Assembly: GCA_027600665.1 (NCBI GenBank)
Contig: JADGJL010001047.1
Location: 1 to 10,660, forward strand
Origin: Irineochytrium annulatum
Taxonomy: Eukaryota > Chytridiomycota > Chytridiomycetes > Chytridiales > Chytridiaceae
Reading direction: 5' to 3'
DNA: 10,660 nucleotides
The notes under the pieces were generated by a model. That model worked only from the letters and a program-made list of their open reading frames with translations, was not told where the DNA came from and ran no database searches. A program made the translations under genes and the position numbers. Positions 1 through 7,903 of this stretch are shown here, piece after piece (position 1 is the stretch's first letter; every line of letters starts with the position of its first letter).

Positions 1-225
1 GACGCGGATGGCGAGGATCGCGGGAGGCATGGAACGTAAGTTCGGACTTGCTGGTTTCGCTTGCGTCGAGTCACCAACGCGTCTCCAAGGGCGGCGACAC
101 TTTTGCAGTCAAGGTGTTGGAGGTTGTCAAAAAAAATGTCATCAGTTGTAGGTGGCTTGAGAAATTGACCTTGTCCAGCCTCACCAGAATGCGGTTCACG
201 GCGTCGCTAAAGCCCGTCGGCGGAA

Positions 226-1162
226 CTACTGGGCGGCCTCAGGGTGGGTAAGGGGGCGGTCGCGGCCCGCCAAGAGGGCGCAGAACCTATAACAGTCGTC
301 AAAGTTTGCTTTCATATTTAAACAAAATAAATCTGAACTCACCTATAAAGCATGTCGCTCTTGTTCATAAAAATGTGGTGCAGCCATTGTCGGATGGTGC
401 GGGGTGGCTGGTCATGAAAGGGCACTGAGAGCATAAACTACCACATGGGGAGGAGGGAGGCGGCAGTAAGCAAAATCTCGTGATACTATCAATGAGGATT
501 TTGGCATTATGCTTGTCCTCCCTCATCCCCGCGGCTCGAGCCAGCTTCTCCCTCGCCAGCTTGACCTCGTTGGAGAACCGCATTGACGCCTGCCCAGTCG
601 CCTTGGACCGGGCCATCATGGTGAAGAAAATGAGGTCGCGATCGCCCCTCAGGTGCTGCCAAGCCCTACTTGCAGAGAAAGCCGTCGAGACACCTGTAAC
701 ATAAGTGTAAAATGAGCATTTTGGTGACAAAGCCGTAAACAAAATATCTGCATGTCGGTTGTGCCTTGCCGACATTGACTGGGTCTTTGCCTGCTTCAAC
801 GTGCGCCTAAAGACAGGCCCCTCGTCGGAGGTTCTCCGCCGCTGGCTAAACAAAGACTTGATACGGGCTGGCGCAGATCTTGTTCTGACAGAGCTGGGAG
901 ACCTTTCATCCGTCGGCGGACGTGGACACGGCCTTGAGGGTTGCCGCGTGCCCTCCGGCAACGACGGAGGCAGAGCCAGGGTATCAACCGGAGATGCTAA
1001 TCGGCGCCGACACCAGCAGGGCTGGCAGCCGCTGCGGACGTGTCTGGGCTGATTGCTGGGGCAAACGGGAGTTTTGTCGGCAGGGCCAGGGGCGGGGTTG
1101 GCAGTGTCTTTGTGATTGAACAGAGTGACGGGGTCTTGGTGAGCACAATGGTTGTCTGGCAT
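226..1162 (-). CDS. Predicted three-exon gene of unknown function
   Basis: I do not recognise this protein. The model joins 1162-487, 424-343 and 286-226, from an ATG at 1162 to a TAG at 228-226, giving 272 residues. The introns are 62 nt (donor GTATCA, acceptor CTCTCAG) and 56 nt (donor GTGAGT, acceptor GTTATAG). Both phases match, and removing the introns keeps the frame open. The N-terminal half is rich in Pro, Ser and Arg and looks disordered. The part from about 693 down is GC3-rich with alternating charge (for example VKLAREKLARAAGMRED) and may be helical. The second exon reads PFHDQPPRTIRQWLHHIF. The doubtful part is 700-1160. There another frame has more gene-like codon use but three stops (TGA, TAG, TAG), so the upstream exon could be different, split by a further intron (a good acceptor, TTATGTTACAG, ends at 694), or decayed. 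The 3' exons are better supported than the 5' one. Confidence 0.4.
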
Positions 1163-1210
1163 GGCTGACCGCCCATCATATTGCTAAAAGCGATGGGATT
1201 AGTTATACTA

Positions 1211-1270
1211 ATCGGTGATCAGTGATGTTCATCAGTGACTAGAGATGTTAATCAGTGATCAGTGATCCCA
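1211..1270. repeat. 20-bp minisatellite, three units
   Basis: There are three head-to-tail 20-bp units at 1211-1230, 1231-1250 and 1251-1270. The first is ATCGGTGATCAGTGATGTTC, the second differs at a few positions, and the third ends in CCCA. Within each unit the shorter motif ATCAGTGA recurs. The array lies just upstream of the minus-strand gene ending at 1162 and between it and the plus-strand coding fragment at 1374. It is a direct observation; no function is implied. Confidence 0.8.
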
Positions 1271-1373
1271 GAAGGTGATAGTGGTCACACTTAGGCATTA
1301 GCCATACCAGGTTAAATGTGCGATAACAATAATGAAGTGTTTACCTCTACCCCCATCTCCTCTCTAAACGCAG

Positions 1374-1588
1374 TTTGAACGTAGCTCAGGATTGCCAACA
1401 CGGTGGATTCCGTGGCGTCAAGATCAACCGTGGGACGCTCAAGAACCGGATTCTGTTCAACATGAATAAGGTGCGCACCTCTAACCATCTCGACGACGGT
1501 GTGTACACCAAGATTCCGTTACGTGAGCTCTTAAGCGGAGCGCACATTTTGACTGTGGACAATTGGCCGTTTGACAAAGAATTGCTAT
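1374..1588 (+). CDS. Probable coding exon fragment, unknown protein
   Basis: I do not recognise this protein. An excellent splice acceptor (CTCTCTAAACGCAG, ending at 1373, with CTAAA as a possible branch site) precedes an open frame with mostly G or C at third positions. It includes stretches such as GGFRGVKINRGTLKNRILF and LDDGVYTKIPLRELLSGAH. A possible donor, GTATTA, begins at 1589 and an acceptor, ATTCCAG, ends at 1640, which would make a 52-nt intron. Joining there gives an immediate stop (T plus AA), so either the junction is wrong or the gene is broken. Without splicing the frame runs to a TGA at 1654-1656. No ATG-started 5' exon was found. Read as an internal exon or a gene remnant. 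Confidence 0.35.
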
Positions 1589-1652
1589 GTATTAAAAGTA
1601 GCTTAATGCTTTTCGTCAGCTGTAGTAATGGTAATTCCAGAAAATATCGCAA

Positions 1653-1873
1653 ATGACAAAGCATCACGTGGAGAGGATTGCGGATGGCCCTGATGGAGAC
1701 GCGCCGTACGAGAATGAGAAGATCGTCTTCCGTGTGCGCGGCGACGACGAGGGTCCCCGGAAGTGGAGGAGGACCAGCATCGGGGTCAAGACGACCAGCG
1801 TGGGCGCAACGGATAGCAAGATCGCCAAGGGAGCCCGCGCGAAGAAGTGCATGAGCATGAAGGACGGTTGAGC
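1653..1873 (+). CDS. Short basic GC3-rich coding stretch, unknown protein
   Basis: This frame encodes about 72 residues from ATG 1653 to a TGA near 1871, and I do not recognise the product. Third positions are strongly G/C across most codons (the segment GDDEGPRKWRRTSIGVKTT is typical). That is the same bias as the recognised cyclo-ligase gene at 8211, and it argues for real coding. The product is charged and ends with lysine-rich sequence (AKGARAKKCMSMKDG). A second frame takes over at the end and stays open to about 2080 with GC-rich codons at first, so the stop may be due to a frameshift or a missed intron. It may belong with the exon at 1374, but the frames do not join cleanly. Confidence 0.35.
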
Positions 1874-1874
1874 G

Positions 1875-2300
1875 CGAGGAGGGGCGGCAAGGGAAGTTGG
1901 CTGGATGATGAGGAGTACGAAGGAAGATCCTTGGTCTTGCTCATACATTCTAATGGTTTGCGCTACTTTCTTCCTGGAAATATTTTTTTGGATCTTTACT
2001 TTTGGGGGACCTCATTTACAGAACTTACAGAACAAGGAGCGCCGAAAACTGTTTTTTCACTGATTTGCAGGGTAGGTTAATGATTGTTTTCATATCTTCG
2101 AGTTTTTTCGAGTTGTTTTTATTGTTTTGCGGAACCATTTGTAATTAAAACACTGTGGCAACATGTACCCACTGCCCTTCCAATCTGATAAGCAAAGAAC
2201 AAGAGAAAGGAAACTGGATATGTAAGGATGCTCGCCCTGGAAACGGAAACGGATATTCTCCCCGCACTAAGGATAGAAGAAAAGGCTCCAACCAACCCCC
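1875..2300. other. Intergenic AT-rich stretch
   Basis: After about 1950 the sequence turns AT-rich with T runs and short repeats such as TCGAGTT, given twice near 2098-2115. No frame has gene-like codon use here apart from the possible continuation of the preceding coding fragment to about 1940. It lies between plus-strand coding sequence on the left and the 3' end of a minus-strand gene on the right, so it would contain both 3' ends. Confidence 0.5.
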
Positions 2301-2306
2301 TACCTC

Positions 2307-2731
2307 CTAAGAGGTCTTGCTCCCGGTCTCCTCGCCGGAAGGCTTGTCGTCCTCTGACTCCCCCTGTCCCTCCAACTCCCTGTGTACTTCCAGGAATTGC
2401 TCCTTCAGCAGCAGCACCAGCTCCCTGACGCACTGGCGCGCCTTTTCCTTGTCCGCGACCCTGATCACCTTCACGAGGCACTCCACCTCTGTCCTGCCGC
2501 TTGGGGCGCGAGGTTCGCCTTAATAAAGGGGTCCTTCTTGTCCTCGAACGTCAGGTCAATCACCTTGGCCACTTGATCAACCATTGCAGCCTTCCCCTTC
2601 TCGTCCCGCTCCCGCTGCCTCACCACCTCCTCAGCGGCCTTTGAGCCTGACTGATTTTCTGGGCCCCCACCCCTGGGCCCCCCAACCGGGGCCTTCCCCT
2701 TATCCCCGCCTTTGGTGTTGCTGTCCCTTCC
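2307..2731 (-). pseudogene. Frameshifted terminal exon, charged protein with VIDLTFED motif
   Basis: I do not recognise the family. On the minus strand an acceptor (GGTTTAACAG, ending at 2732) opens into a frame with strong GC3 bias. It starts with a Gly/Lys/Pro-rich segment (GRDSNTKGGDKGKAPVGG), then a charged helix-like stretch (AAEEVVRQRERDEKGKAA), then VIDLTFED at 2563-2540. Near 2495 the frame closes. The reading continues in another frame (VECLVKVIRVADKEKARQ, then a Leu/Glu-rich helix) to an acidic tail and a TAG at 2309-2307. Both halves have the same codon bias and complementary character, so I infer one protein broken by a single indel, or a sequencing error. VIDLTFED resembles a SUMO-interacting motif; that is inference. 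No 5' exon was identified upstream. The plus-strand frames over this region are shadows. Confidence 0.5.
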
Positions 2732-2895
2732 CTGTTAAACCACTCCGACGTAAGTTTGTAAGTGTTGGTCTAAGGTTCTTAAGAACAGTGAAGTTCGTAG
2801 CGCCGTCTACTCCGTCGTGAAGGTCATGTTGGCACAGAGATATATTCAACGTGGTGTTGAAGGTGTTGAACCTCCCGCCCATAGGGTCTCCTTAC

Positions 2896-2938
2896 AGCAG
2901 AGCCTTGGGTTGCTACTTATAGCAGAGCCTTGGCTTGC
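2896..2938. repeat. 25-bp tandem duplication
   Basis: AGCAGAGCCTTGGGTTGC at 2896-2913 recurs at 2921-2938 with one mismatch, a period of 25 bp. It abuts the 125-bp inverted-repeat copy that begins at 2943. Confidence 0.75.
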
Positions 2939-2942
2939 CACT

Positions 2943-3068
2943 GGGCACACCACCCATATCGCTAAAGCGATGAAGGCATAATACAACAAGTCTAAGAGGA
3001 CTGTGTCGTCAGTGACCATATGAGAGGATAAAGGGGTTTTGACTTTCCATCCGTCCGTCATTGATCAA
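2943..3068 (+). repeat. 125-bp repeat, left copy of an inverted pair
   Basis: Read as its reverse complement, this segment matches 5464-5590 over its whole length with scattered substitutions and a few single-base indels. The block GTCCTCTTAGACTTG is identical in both. Weak similarity may extend another 15-20 bp beyond the inner edge. Both strands show fragments of open frame, but the differences between copies do not favour silent positions in either frame, so current coding is unlikely. A further short match (ACC-CCCAT followed by GCTAAA-GCGATG) lies near 1168-1195, suggesting a third remnant. Confidence 0.75.
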
Positions 3069-3069
3069 C

Positions 3070-3610
3070 AGCCTTGAGGACGAGGGCGTGAAGAAGCTTC
3101 ACATCCCTGATACGAGAAGCCACGTTGGTGTGAGAATTCACAGCAATAAATGAATAACCAAACAATAGCCACAAACCGGTCGCTAAATCTCACTCCAATC
3201 CACCCAGCACTCTCTTCCATAGAAGTGAATGACTTATGGTAAATCCTGACCTGATCTTGGCCAGTTTTCATGGGCCCCATGCCTATGGGCATAGTGCACA
3301 ACAATTATTCAATATTTTACTTTGGACACTAGCACAGGACTTAGCAAAAATCCAGTACCTGCATTGCCCTTAATTCAGTCAGGCTTAGCGCAGCTGAGCG
3401 CTGAGCCGGGGCCTACCAGCCTTGTACATGACCAAGCCGCCTAGGCTTGAGCTGGCTGAGCAAACCCTAGCAAGAAACACCATGGGAATTCACAGCTGGT
3501 GGCTGAAATTCTAGAACAACATCTTCTCTGCTTATCTCTAAGCTTGCCGTAAAACCATTATGCTAAAGCAGTTTTTTGACTGCTGAGTTAATCAAGATGT
3601 ATCAGTTATA
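3070..3610. other. No clear gene; GC-rich hairpin at 3382-3407
   Basis: A minus-strand frame at 3304-3065 is open for 79 codons, but I see no splice sites or codon bias that would support it. The notable structure is an inverted repeat, GGCTTAGCGC (3382-3391), loop AGCTGA, GCGCTGAGCC (3398-3407). It is a 10-bp stem with one G-T pair, inside a GCTGAG-rich stretch that runs to about 3460. A smaller hairpin, AGCAGT (3567-3572) with ACTGCT (3579-3584), lies near the right edge. Confidence 0.5.
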
Positions 3611-3611
3611 T

Positions 3612-4454
3612 TTATCCTATTGGTAAAGTCAGCTTGTTGTTCTTGGCATGTATGCAGTGGTCCATAATTTTGTTAGTTAGTAGTGTTTGTGTACAAAAGT
3701 AGAGGGCCAAGAAGGCCTCATAATAAACCTGATCACTGGCCAACACCCACTCGCGCTGTATCCTTGAAAAAGTGAGCCGCTTGTGCTTGTTGTCCCCCAC
3801 CGACGGGAGTCGATTGTCCCGGACACTTTGTGAAGAGCCGAGTCCCTGGATCCTCCCTCCCCAACTTTGATCGGTACCGGCTTCTGGGTTTGGGTTTGGA
3901 GTGCGGTACTGTTCCCTTGGACCACTAGGAATGCTCATCCCGGGCCTTGGATACTTGACCTGTTGGACTTGGACTTTCTTTTTCCTAGGGAACCTGCGAT
4001 CTTTTCTGACACCGGGCTTCTCGTATCTCGCCATAGTGACGTCATCCTGATTGAACAGCAACAGTGTAGCCATGAGCGAGTGTTTGGGAGACGGTCTCTC
4101 ATCGGAGTTGATCCCGCAGTCCGCTTTGCAATCAGCGCTAACCAAGTGTGTTCGGTCAATAACAGTAGAGTTAACAAAACACAGTCGCTCAGCCGGGGTG
4201 ACGATACTTCTCCAGGACGAACGGCGCTTCCCTGGTCGGGACGGTCTGTAACTCTCGGCCCCATACTTGCTCTTCGCCGTCCGATGGGAGTATGAGGTTG
4301 CTCTGTCACTGAAAGCGCAGTGGCTCCCCAACCCGGATGATCCTGCAGAAGTCGTTGGAAAGCTGGATCGGCAGTTTTTCCCAGTCACTTTGGTCATACA
4401 GCACCCAGTCAATCCGCTAGGAGTTAGCCTGCGGGTGGTCTCATAGTATAGCAC
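3612..4454 (-). CDS. Long minus-strand open frame, probably the tail of a decayed gene
   Basis: The frame is open for 280 codons without a stop, from a non-ATG codon at 4454 to a stop at 3612. I do not recognise the product. It crosses the left 490-bp repeat (4012-4500). In the second copy of that repeat the same frame is closed by stops and frameshifts, so the length may be partly fortuitous. The segment left of the repeat reads like protein: a Lys/Arg-rich stretch (RRFPRKKKVQVQQVKYPR near 3965-4010), a Pro/Asn/Gln-rich linker, then DQVYYEAFLALYFCTQTL near 3680-3730. In the first 150 bp of the repeat a different frame (WVLYDQSDWEKLPIQLS) is more gene-like. This may be the 3' part of the broken gene at 4502-5480, reached through an intron starting at the GTGGTAG near 4489. 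Confidence 0.3.
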   Translation of the reverse strand: MLYYETTRRLTPSGLTGCCMTKVTGKNCRSSFPTTSAGSSGLGSHCAFSDRATSYSHRTAKSKYGAESYRPSRPGKRRSSWRSIVTPAERLCFVNSTVIDRTHLVSADCKADCGINSDERPSPKHSLMATLLLFNQDDVTMARYEKPGVRKDRRFPRKKKVQVQQVKYPRPGMSIPSGPREQYRTPNPNPEAGTDQSWGGRIQGLGSSQSVRDNRLPSVGDNKHKRLTFSRIQREWVLASDQVYYEAFLALYFCTQTLLTNKIMDHCIHAKNNKLTLPIG

Positions 4455-4500
4455 GGCAGGATGAGATCACTGACTACCACGGGTGATGGCCAGATTGTCC
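4012..4500. repeat. 490-bp repeat, copy 1
   Basis: This segment matches 5644-6140 in the same orientation. By eye the identity is roughly 80-90 %, with several blocks of 30 or more identical bases, for example around 4179-4200 and 4255-4290. Indels are few and small. The outer edges are sharp: CCGGGCTTCTCGTATCTC on the left and a TTGTCC end on the right. No terminal inverted repeats or target-site duplication were seen. The copies share an in-frame TGA in the best minus-strand reading, which suggests that the stop, or a splice site there (TTTCAG precedes it in copy 1), predates the duplication. Confidence 0.85.
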
Positions 4501-4501
4501 T

Positions 4502-5480
4502 CCCCACTAACACTTTATAGTCATCAAGCGCACAAATATGGATTTGATGCTTCCCAGCAATGTGGTCCCAAGTGAGCAAGAGGAAACGCATACCAGACGA
4601 CAACGCCGTGAACATGTGGATCCCAATGGTGCTTAACTCAAATTTAAGAACATGTCGTGTCAACGCCGCACCCATTGCGGCCCACAATACCTGAGTGATT
4701 GCATCTGACGCTTATATGGATGTTAGAAAACATCAAAGAACAACATACTCACCTAGGCTCCCACCCTTGACCGCACAGAATGACAGGCTTACAGATGTTC
4801 TTCTTGTGATTGCCGGTAATATGACATGCAAGAAGGAGGTCAGGAAATCCTATGCCGTTCCCCACAAGGCGTGGCAGCGGGATGGTGATTGACGGACCCC
4901 TGTTAATGCAGCAAGATACACCCTAAAATGCAAACATGATAAACGTACATAGCCCATCCAATCTTGCTGGTCGGAAAAATGATTCCCATGATGGCGGATG
5001 CAAAATCTGACTGCATGATGGGTTCTCAGCCAGGAAAGTTGAAGTGCTTCTTCAAGCGCCATATAGCATCCTGCTGCTGATCGGTGTACCCAGCGGTTGG
5101 CGTCCAAGCTGCAATCACAATCTGCTGAAGAGCCCCTTCTCAAAGTCATCCGGCTTGTCAGGGAACACCTCTTCCACATTATAGGCATGCTGTGAAGAGT
5201 TCAGGCCTTCCTCTCCCGAAAGTTCGCTGGGAACGAACTCCCCTTGCTTGCAAGTGTAGCCAATTTTAATGAGAACCTCACAGAAGAGCTCCTCGCCAGT
5301 GTCCATTTGTCACTTCTCTGACACCATAATAGCAAACCGGTTGGCCTTCGTTAACAAATCATTCCCACTCCAGCCCGCTTCCACTTTGGCGTCAACAACC
5401 CACTCAAGCAGGTACAGTTCCACCCGCGATGCCGGCATCGGTATCGCGCCCGCGTCAAGGCCTTTAATCAATGACGGATA
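4502..5480 (-). pseudogene. Decayed multi-exon gene, unknown family
   Basis: I do not recognise the family, but minus-strand coding is clear. From 5480 the frame reads LIKGLDAGAIPMPASRVELY and so on to about 5135, with one TGA at 5312-5310 followed at once by ATG 5306. A one-base shift near 5131-5137 moves the reading to another frame (TDQQQDAIWRLKKHFNFPG). A TGA at 5028-5026 interrupts it, and it then continues to a donor GTACGT at 4948. The intron is 49 nt (acceptor GCATTAACAG). The next exon is 4899-4753, with phase preserved (GPSITIPLPRLVGNGIGFPD), and ends at a perfect GTGAGT donor. After a 62-nt intron ending CACTCAG, an open frame (VLKFELSTIGIHMFTALSSG) begins but does not join in phase. 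Two stops and two frame breaks indicate decay. It leads directly into repeat copy 1. Confidence 0.55.
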
Positions 5481-5590
5481 GATGGCCAGTCAAATCCCTT
5501 CATCATCCATAATGGTCATTGACGGCAAAGTCCTCTTAGACTTGTCGTATCATGCCCTTCATCATTTTGGCGATACTCGTGGTGTGTCCC
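5464..5590 (-). repeat. 125-bp repeat, right copy of the inverted pair
   Basis: This is the inverted counterpart of 2943-3068, 2.4 kb away. On the minus strand it runs straight into the broken gene ending at 5480, and on its right it is 53 bp from repeat copy 2, so it may be part of the 5' region of the same decayed gene family. In the minus direction both copies contain the peptide pattern Y(D/N)KSKRT followed by T-I. Confidence 0.75.
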
Positions 5591-5643
5591 TTTATAGCTT
5601 CCACGGCCACAAAAATTTCACATCCCTGATAGGACAAGATACG

Positions 5644-6140
5644 CCGGGCTTCTCGTATCTCATCATGTGACGTTGTCCCGATTGAACAGCGACAGCGTAG
5701 CCACAACCGAGTGTTTCAGGAGGCAGTATCTTATCAGAGTTGATCCCACAGTGCGCTTTGCAATCAGCGCTAACCAAGTGTGTTTGGTTAATAACAGTGG
5801 AGTTAACAAAACACAGTCGCTCAGCCGGGGTGACGATTCTTCTCCAGGAGGAACGGCGCTTCCCTTGTCGGGACGGTCTGTACCTGACTCGGCCCCATAC
5901 TTGCTCTTCGCCGTCCGATGGGAGTATGAAGTTGCTCTGTCACTGGAAGCGCAGTGACTCCCCAGCCCGGATTATCCCGCAGATGCTATTGGAAATTGGA
6001 TCAGCAGTCTTTCTAAGCCACTTAGGGTAATTCAGCACCCGGTCAATCTTCCAGGAGTTAGCCTGCGCGTGGTCTTGTACTGTAGCACCTAGGGCTAGGG
6101 AAGAGGTCACTGACCACCACGGGTGATGGCCCAGTTGTCC
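5644..6140. repeat. 490-bp repeat, copy 2
   Basis: This is the direct-repeat partner of 4012-4500, offset by about 1.63 kb. In the minus-strand reading it carries TGG where copy 1 has TAG (just inside the right edge, near 6050), so copy 2 is the less damaged there: it reads ANSWKIDRVLNYPKWLRK. A 2-base difference near 5880 changes frame between copies. Beyond 6140 the sequences diverge, so the duplication stops at a defined point. Confidence 0.85.
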
Positions 6141-6660
6141 TTGTCGAATCCCACAGATTGACATGCATCCTATGGTATATGGTAGAGTTACCTCTTTTAA
6201 ATTTCCAGCACAGGCATGCCGCTAAAGCATGCTTATCCTCGGAAAGCATACCCCGCACACAACAATGAGTAAGCAGCCCCCATCCTACTTATCGCCCAGT
6301 TACTTTTTCCACCATAGCTATAGTGGCTTTTGGCGCGTGACTGGTAGAATTAGTGATGTCCTACCTATGAATTTTACACCCTGCCAACCTATTATCCTCG
6401 CTAGCCGACACGGCTAAGCTATGATTGGTAGTACTGGTAGACTGTTTTGTGGGACAATGCGGCGCTGATGATGCACGAGATTTATTTGATGCAGCACGAG
6501 TAGAATTGAGTTGACGGTGAACCACCTGTGGACCGCCGTCGCGAGACAACGGCTTGACGGCTGGCTGGGTCGCCCCGGCCCTACGCTGCAATAAACCGCA
6601 CATTGACCACATATTGTGTGCCTACCGTCCCCTGAATACCAAGCACGATTAACAGCACGG
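6141..6660. other. No confident gene
   Basis: Short open frames exist on the minus strand (6258-6058 and 6612-6361; the latter is Ser/Thr/Asn-rich), but neither has clear codon bias. An imperfect 18-bp palindrome lies at 6309-6326. A 41-nt GTGAGG...ATTCAG intron-like segment at about 6630-6670 on the minus strand would join the 6612-6361 area to the hydrophobic stretch described next. Confidence 0.4.
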
Positions 6661-6668
6661 GAGCTCCC

Positions 6669-6869
6669 TCACCCTCTATCCGCAGGTTGCAAACGGTCAG
6701 TGATCGCCAAGAAGAAAGGCATGTGGAGGGTAAAGGCCTTGGCTAGAACTGAGTAAACTACCGGCGAAACGGATATAATCCTGAGGTGCGGCAGGCTGGA
6801 CCAGATTACAGTCAAGGGGAGGATCGGTCGGAGCACATTAATAATGAGCCATTCGGAGCCAGGATACGT
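6669..6869 (-). CDS. Possible hydrophobic exon, unknown
   Basis: This is a 67-codon minus-strand frame preceded by an acceptor-like CTCTTTCTAACAG and followed by a donor-like GTGAGG. It encodes a hydrophobic segment (for example INVLRPILPLTVIWSSLP and SVLAKAFTLHMPFFLAI) that could form one or two membrane helices. I know of no family for it. The codon use is not as GC3-rich as the surer genes, and no ATG or flanking exons could be fixed, so it may be a remnant or chance. Confidence 0.2.
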   Translation of the reverse strand, partial: TYPGSEWLIINVLRPILPLTVIWSSLPHLRIISVSPVVYSVLAKAFTLHMPFFLAITDRLQPADRG

Positions 6870-6872
6870 CAA

Positions 6873-7380
6873 CTGTTAGAAAGAGTAGGCAGTGTCAAAC
6901 TTTGAACAGCACCACGCGACGAGTTCAAGACCTACGACGCGCCAATACAGGAGTACGGACAGTAGCACAGCTAGCATAGGTTGTTTATTGTTACATATTC
7001 AATCACCATTAATACATGAGCCTACGCTCCTTTGCCCTACGGCGCCTGTCATCTAACAACCGCGCTAGGTGCCCTTATTTTGCGGCGCGTACGCCTTGCT
7101 CCGTATTTCCGGCAACTTAATCGTCTACAGGGCCCCTATGGTCTTGCACCGTGTGCCTCAGTACGACGTGTAATACCTTGCGTGTCACCCGGCTTAGTGC
7201 TCGGCTCTGAGTTAGGATAGGTTTACCCGTTCTAGCTGTGGAGGTTTGGGAGGCTACGACGCCAAGGACGCGACATCCTCCCCACTAACAACTACTAGTT
7301 CGCTTCATAAAAATTAGTACAGAAGAATGAGAGTCAAAGAATTTATTATTCCAAGTTATCAGATATCAGTGATGCTCTCT
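6873..7380. other. Intergenic, no gene seen
   Basis: No open frame here has coding character; the 62-codon plus-strand frame at 7032-7220 lacks an ATG start and codon bias. The only link to the rest of the window is a 15-bp exact match (TCCTCCCCACTAACA at 7276-7290) to 4498-4512, at the right edge of repeat copy 1, hinting at another remnant of that repeat family. Confidence 0.5.
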
Positions 7381-7388
7381 CCTCACAT

Positions 7389-7467
7389 CAAATCGGACTC
7401 AACCTGAAAGATAGGCTATCCGAGTCCTGATATTTAGACCAAATCGGACCAAGTTTAGGACTTGGTC
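7389..7467. repeat. Cluster of short direct and inverted repeats
   Basis: CAAATCGGAC occurs at 7389-7398 and 7440-7449. GGACTC (7395-7400) can pair with GAGTCC (7422-7427). GACCAAGT (7447-7454) pairs perfectly with ACTTGGTC (7460-7467) across a 5-nt loop. A run of ten A follows at 7482-7491. The arrangement suggests a structured element such as the end of a small non-autonomous transposon, but no complete element can be delimited. Confidence 0.6.
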
Positions 7468-7499
7468 TAAAATGACCATCCAAAAAAAAAATGTCACGA

Positions 7500-7870
7500 A
7501 ATTAGCCATATTGACTGTTTTGAGCCCTCGTGGGGCCAGAAATAATTTCCGAGGAAGAGCAAAGTGCCACAGAATGGGAAAGATTCCAAAAATTAAATTC
7601 ACGTCTGTTCCATTTTGGCGGAAATAACTAATAGCCAGTTCCGCTTCCTTCTTTTTCCTGGAAACAGAACGGAAAGCGGAAATTCCCGCTCCATTTCTGA
7701 CATATTTCCACTCCATGCACAAGGTGCGCAAAGTGCCAATGAATTAAATTCCATCGCGAGGAAGCGATCCGCCCTTCCTGTCATTCAAGTGCCGGTCAGG
7801 TCACAATACTTCGTTTTCCACCAATTTATAGACATTGTTGCGGTCAAAGGCAATGCGGTGTAGGACAGTG
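7500..7870. other. Intergenic, short purine/pyrimidine repeats
   Basis: There is no gene I can support. The stretch holds repeated TTCC/GGAA motifs. These include TTCCGCTT and AAGCGGAA as an inverted pair near 7640-7682, and GCAAAGTGCCA twice (near 7559 and 7728), each followed within about 30 bp by ATTAAATTC. Confidence 0.4.
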
Positions 7871-7903
7871 AACTCGGCAGTGGCTAACCTGATGATAAGG
7901 GGC

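Noticed and set aside
2228..2576. Plus-strand proline-rich frames
   Set aside because: They are the complement of the GC3-rich minus-strand exon at 2307-2731.
3867..4295. 142-codon plus-strand open frame
   Set aside because: It crosses the repeat edge, is closed differently in the second repeat copy, and has no gene-like codon use; the minus strand is more convincing.
7032..7220. 62-codon plus-strand frame
   Set aside because: It has no ATG start, splice context or codon bias.
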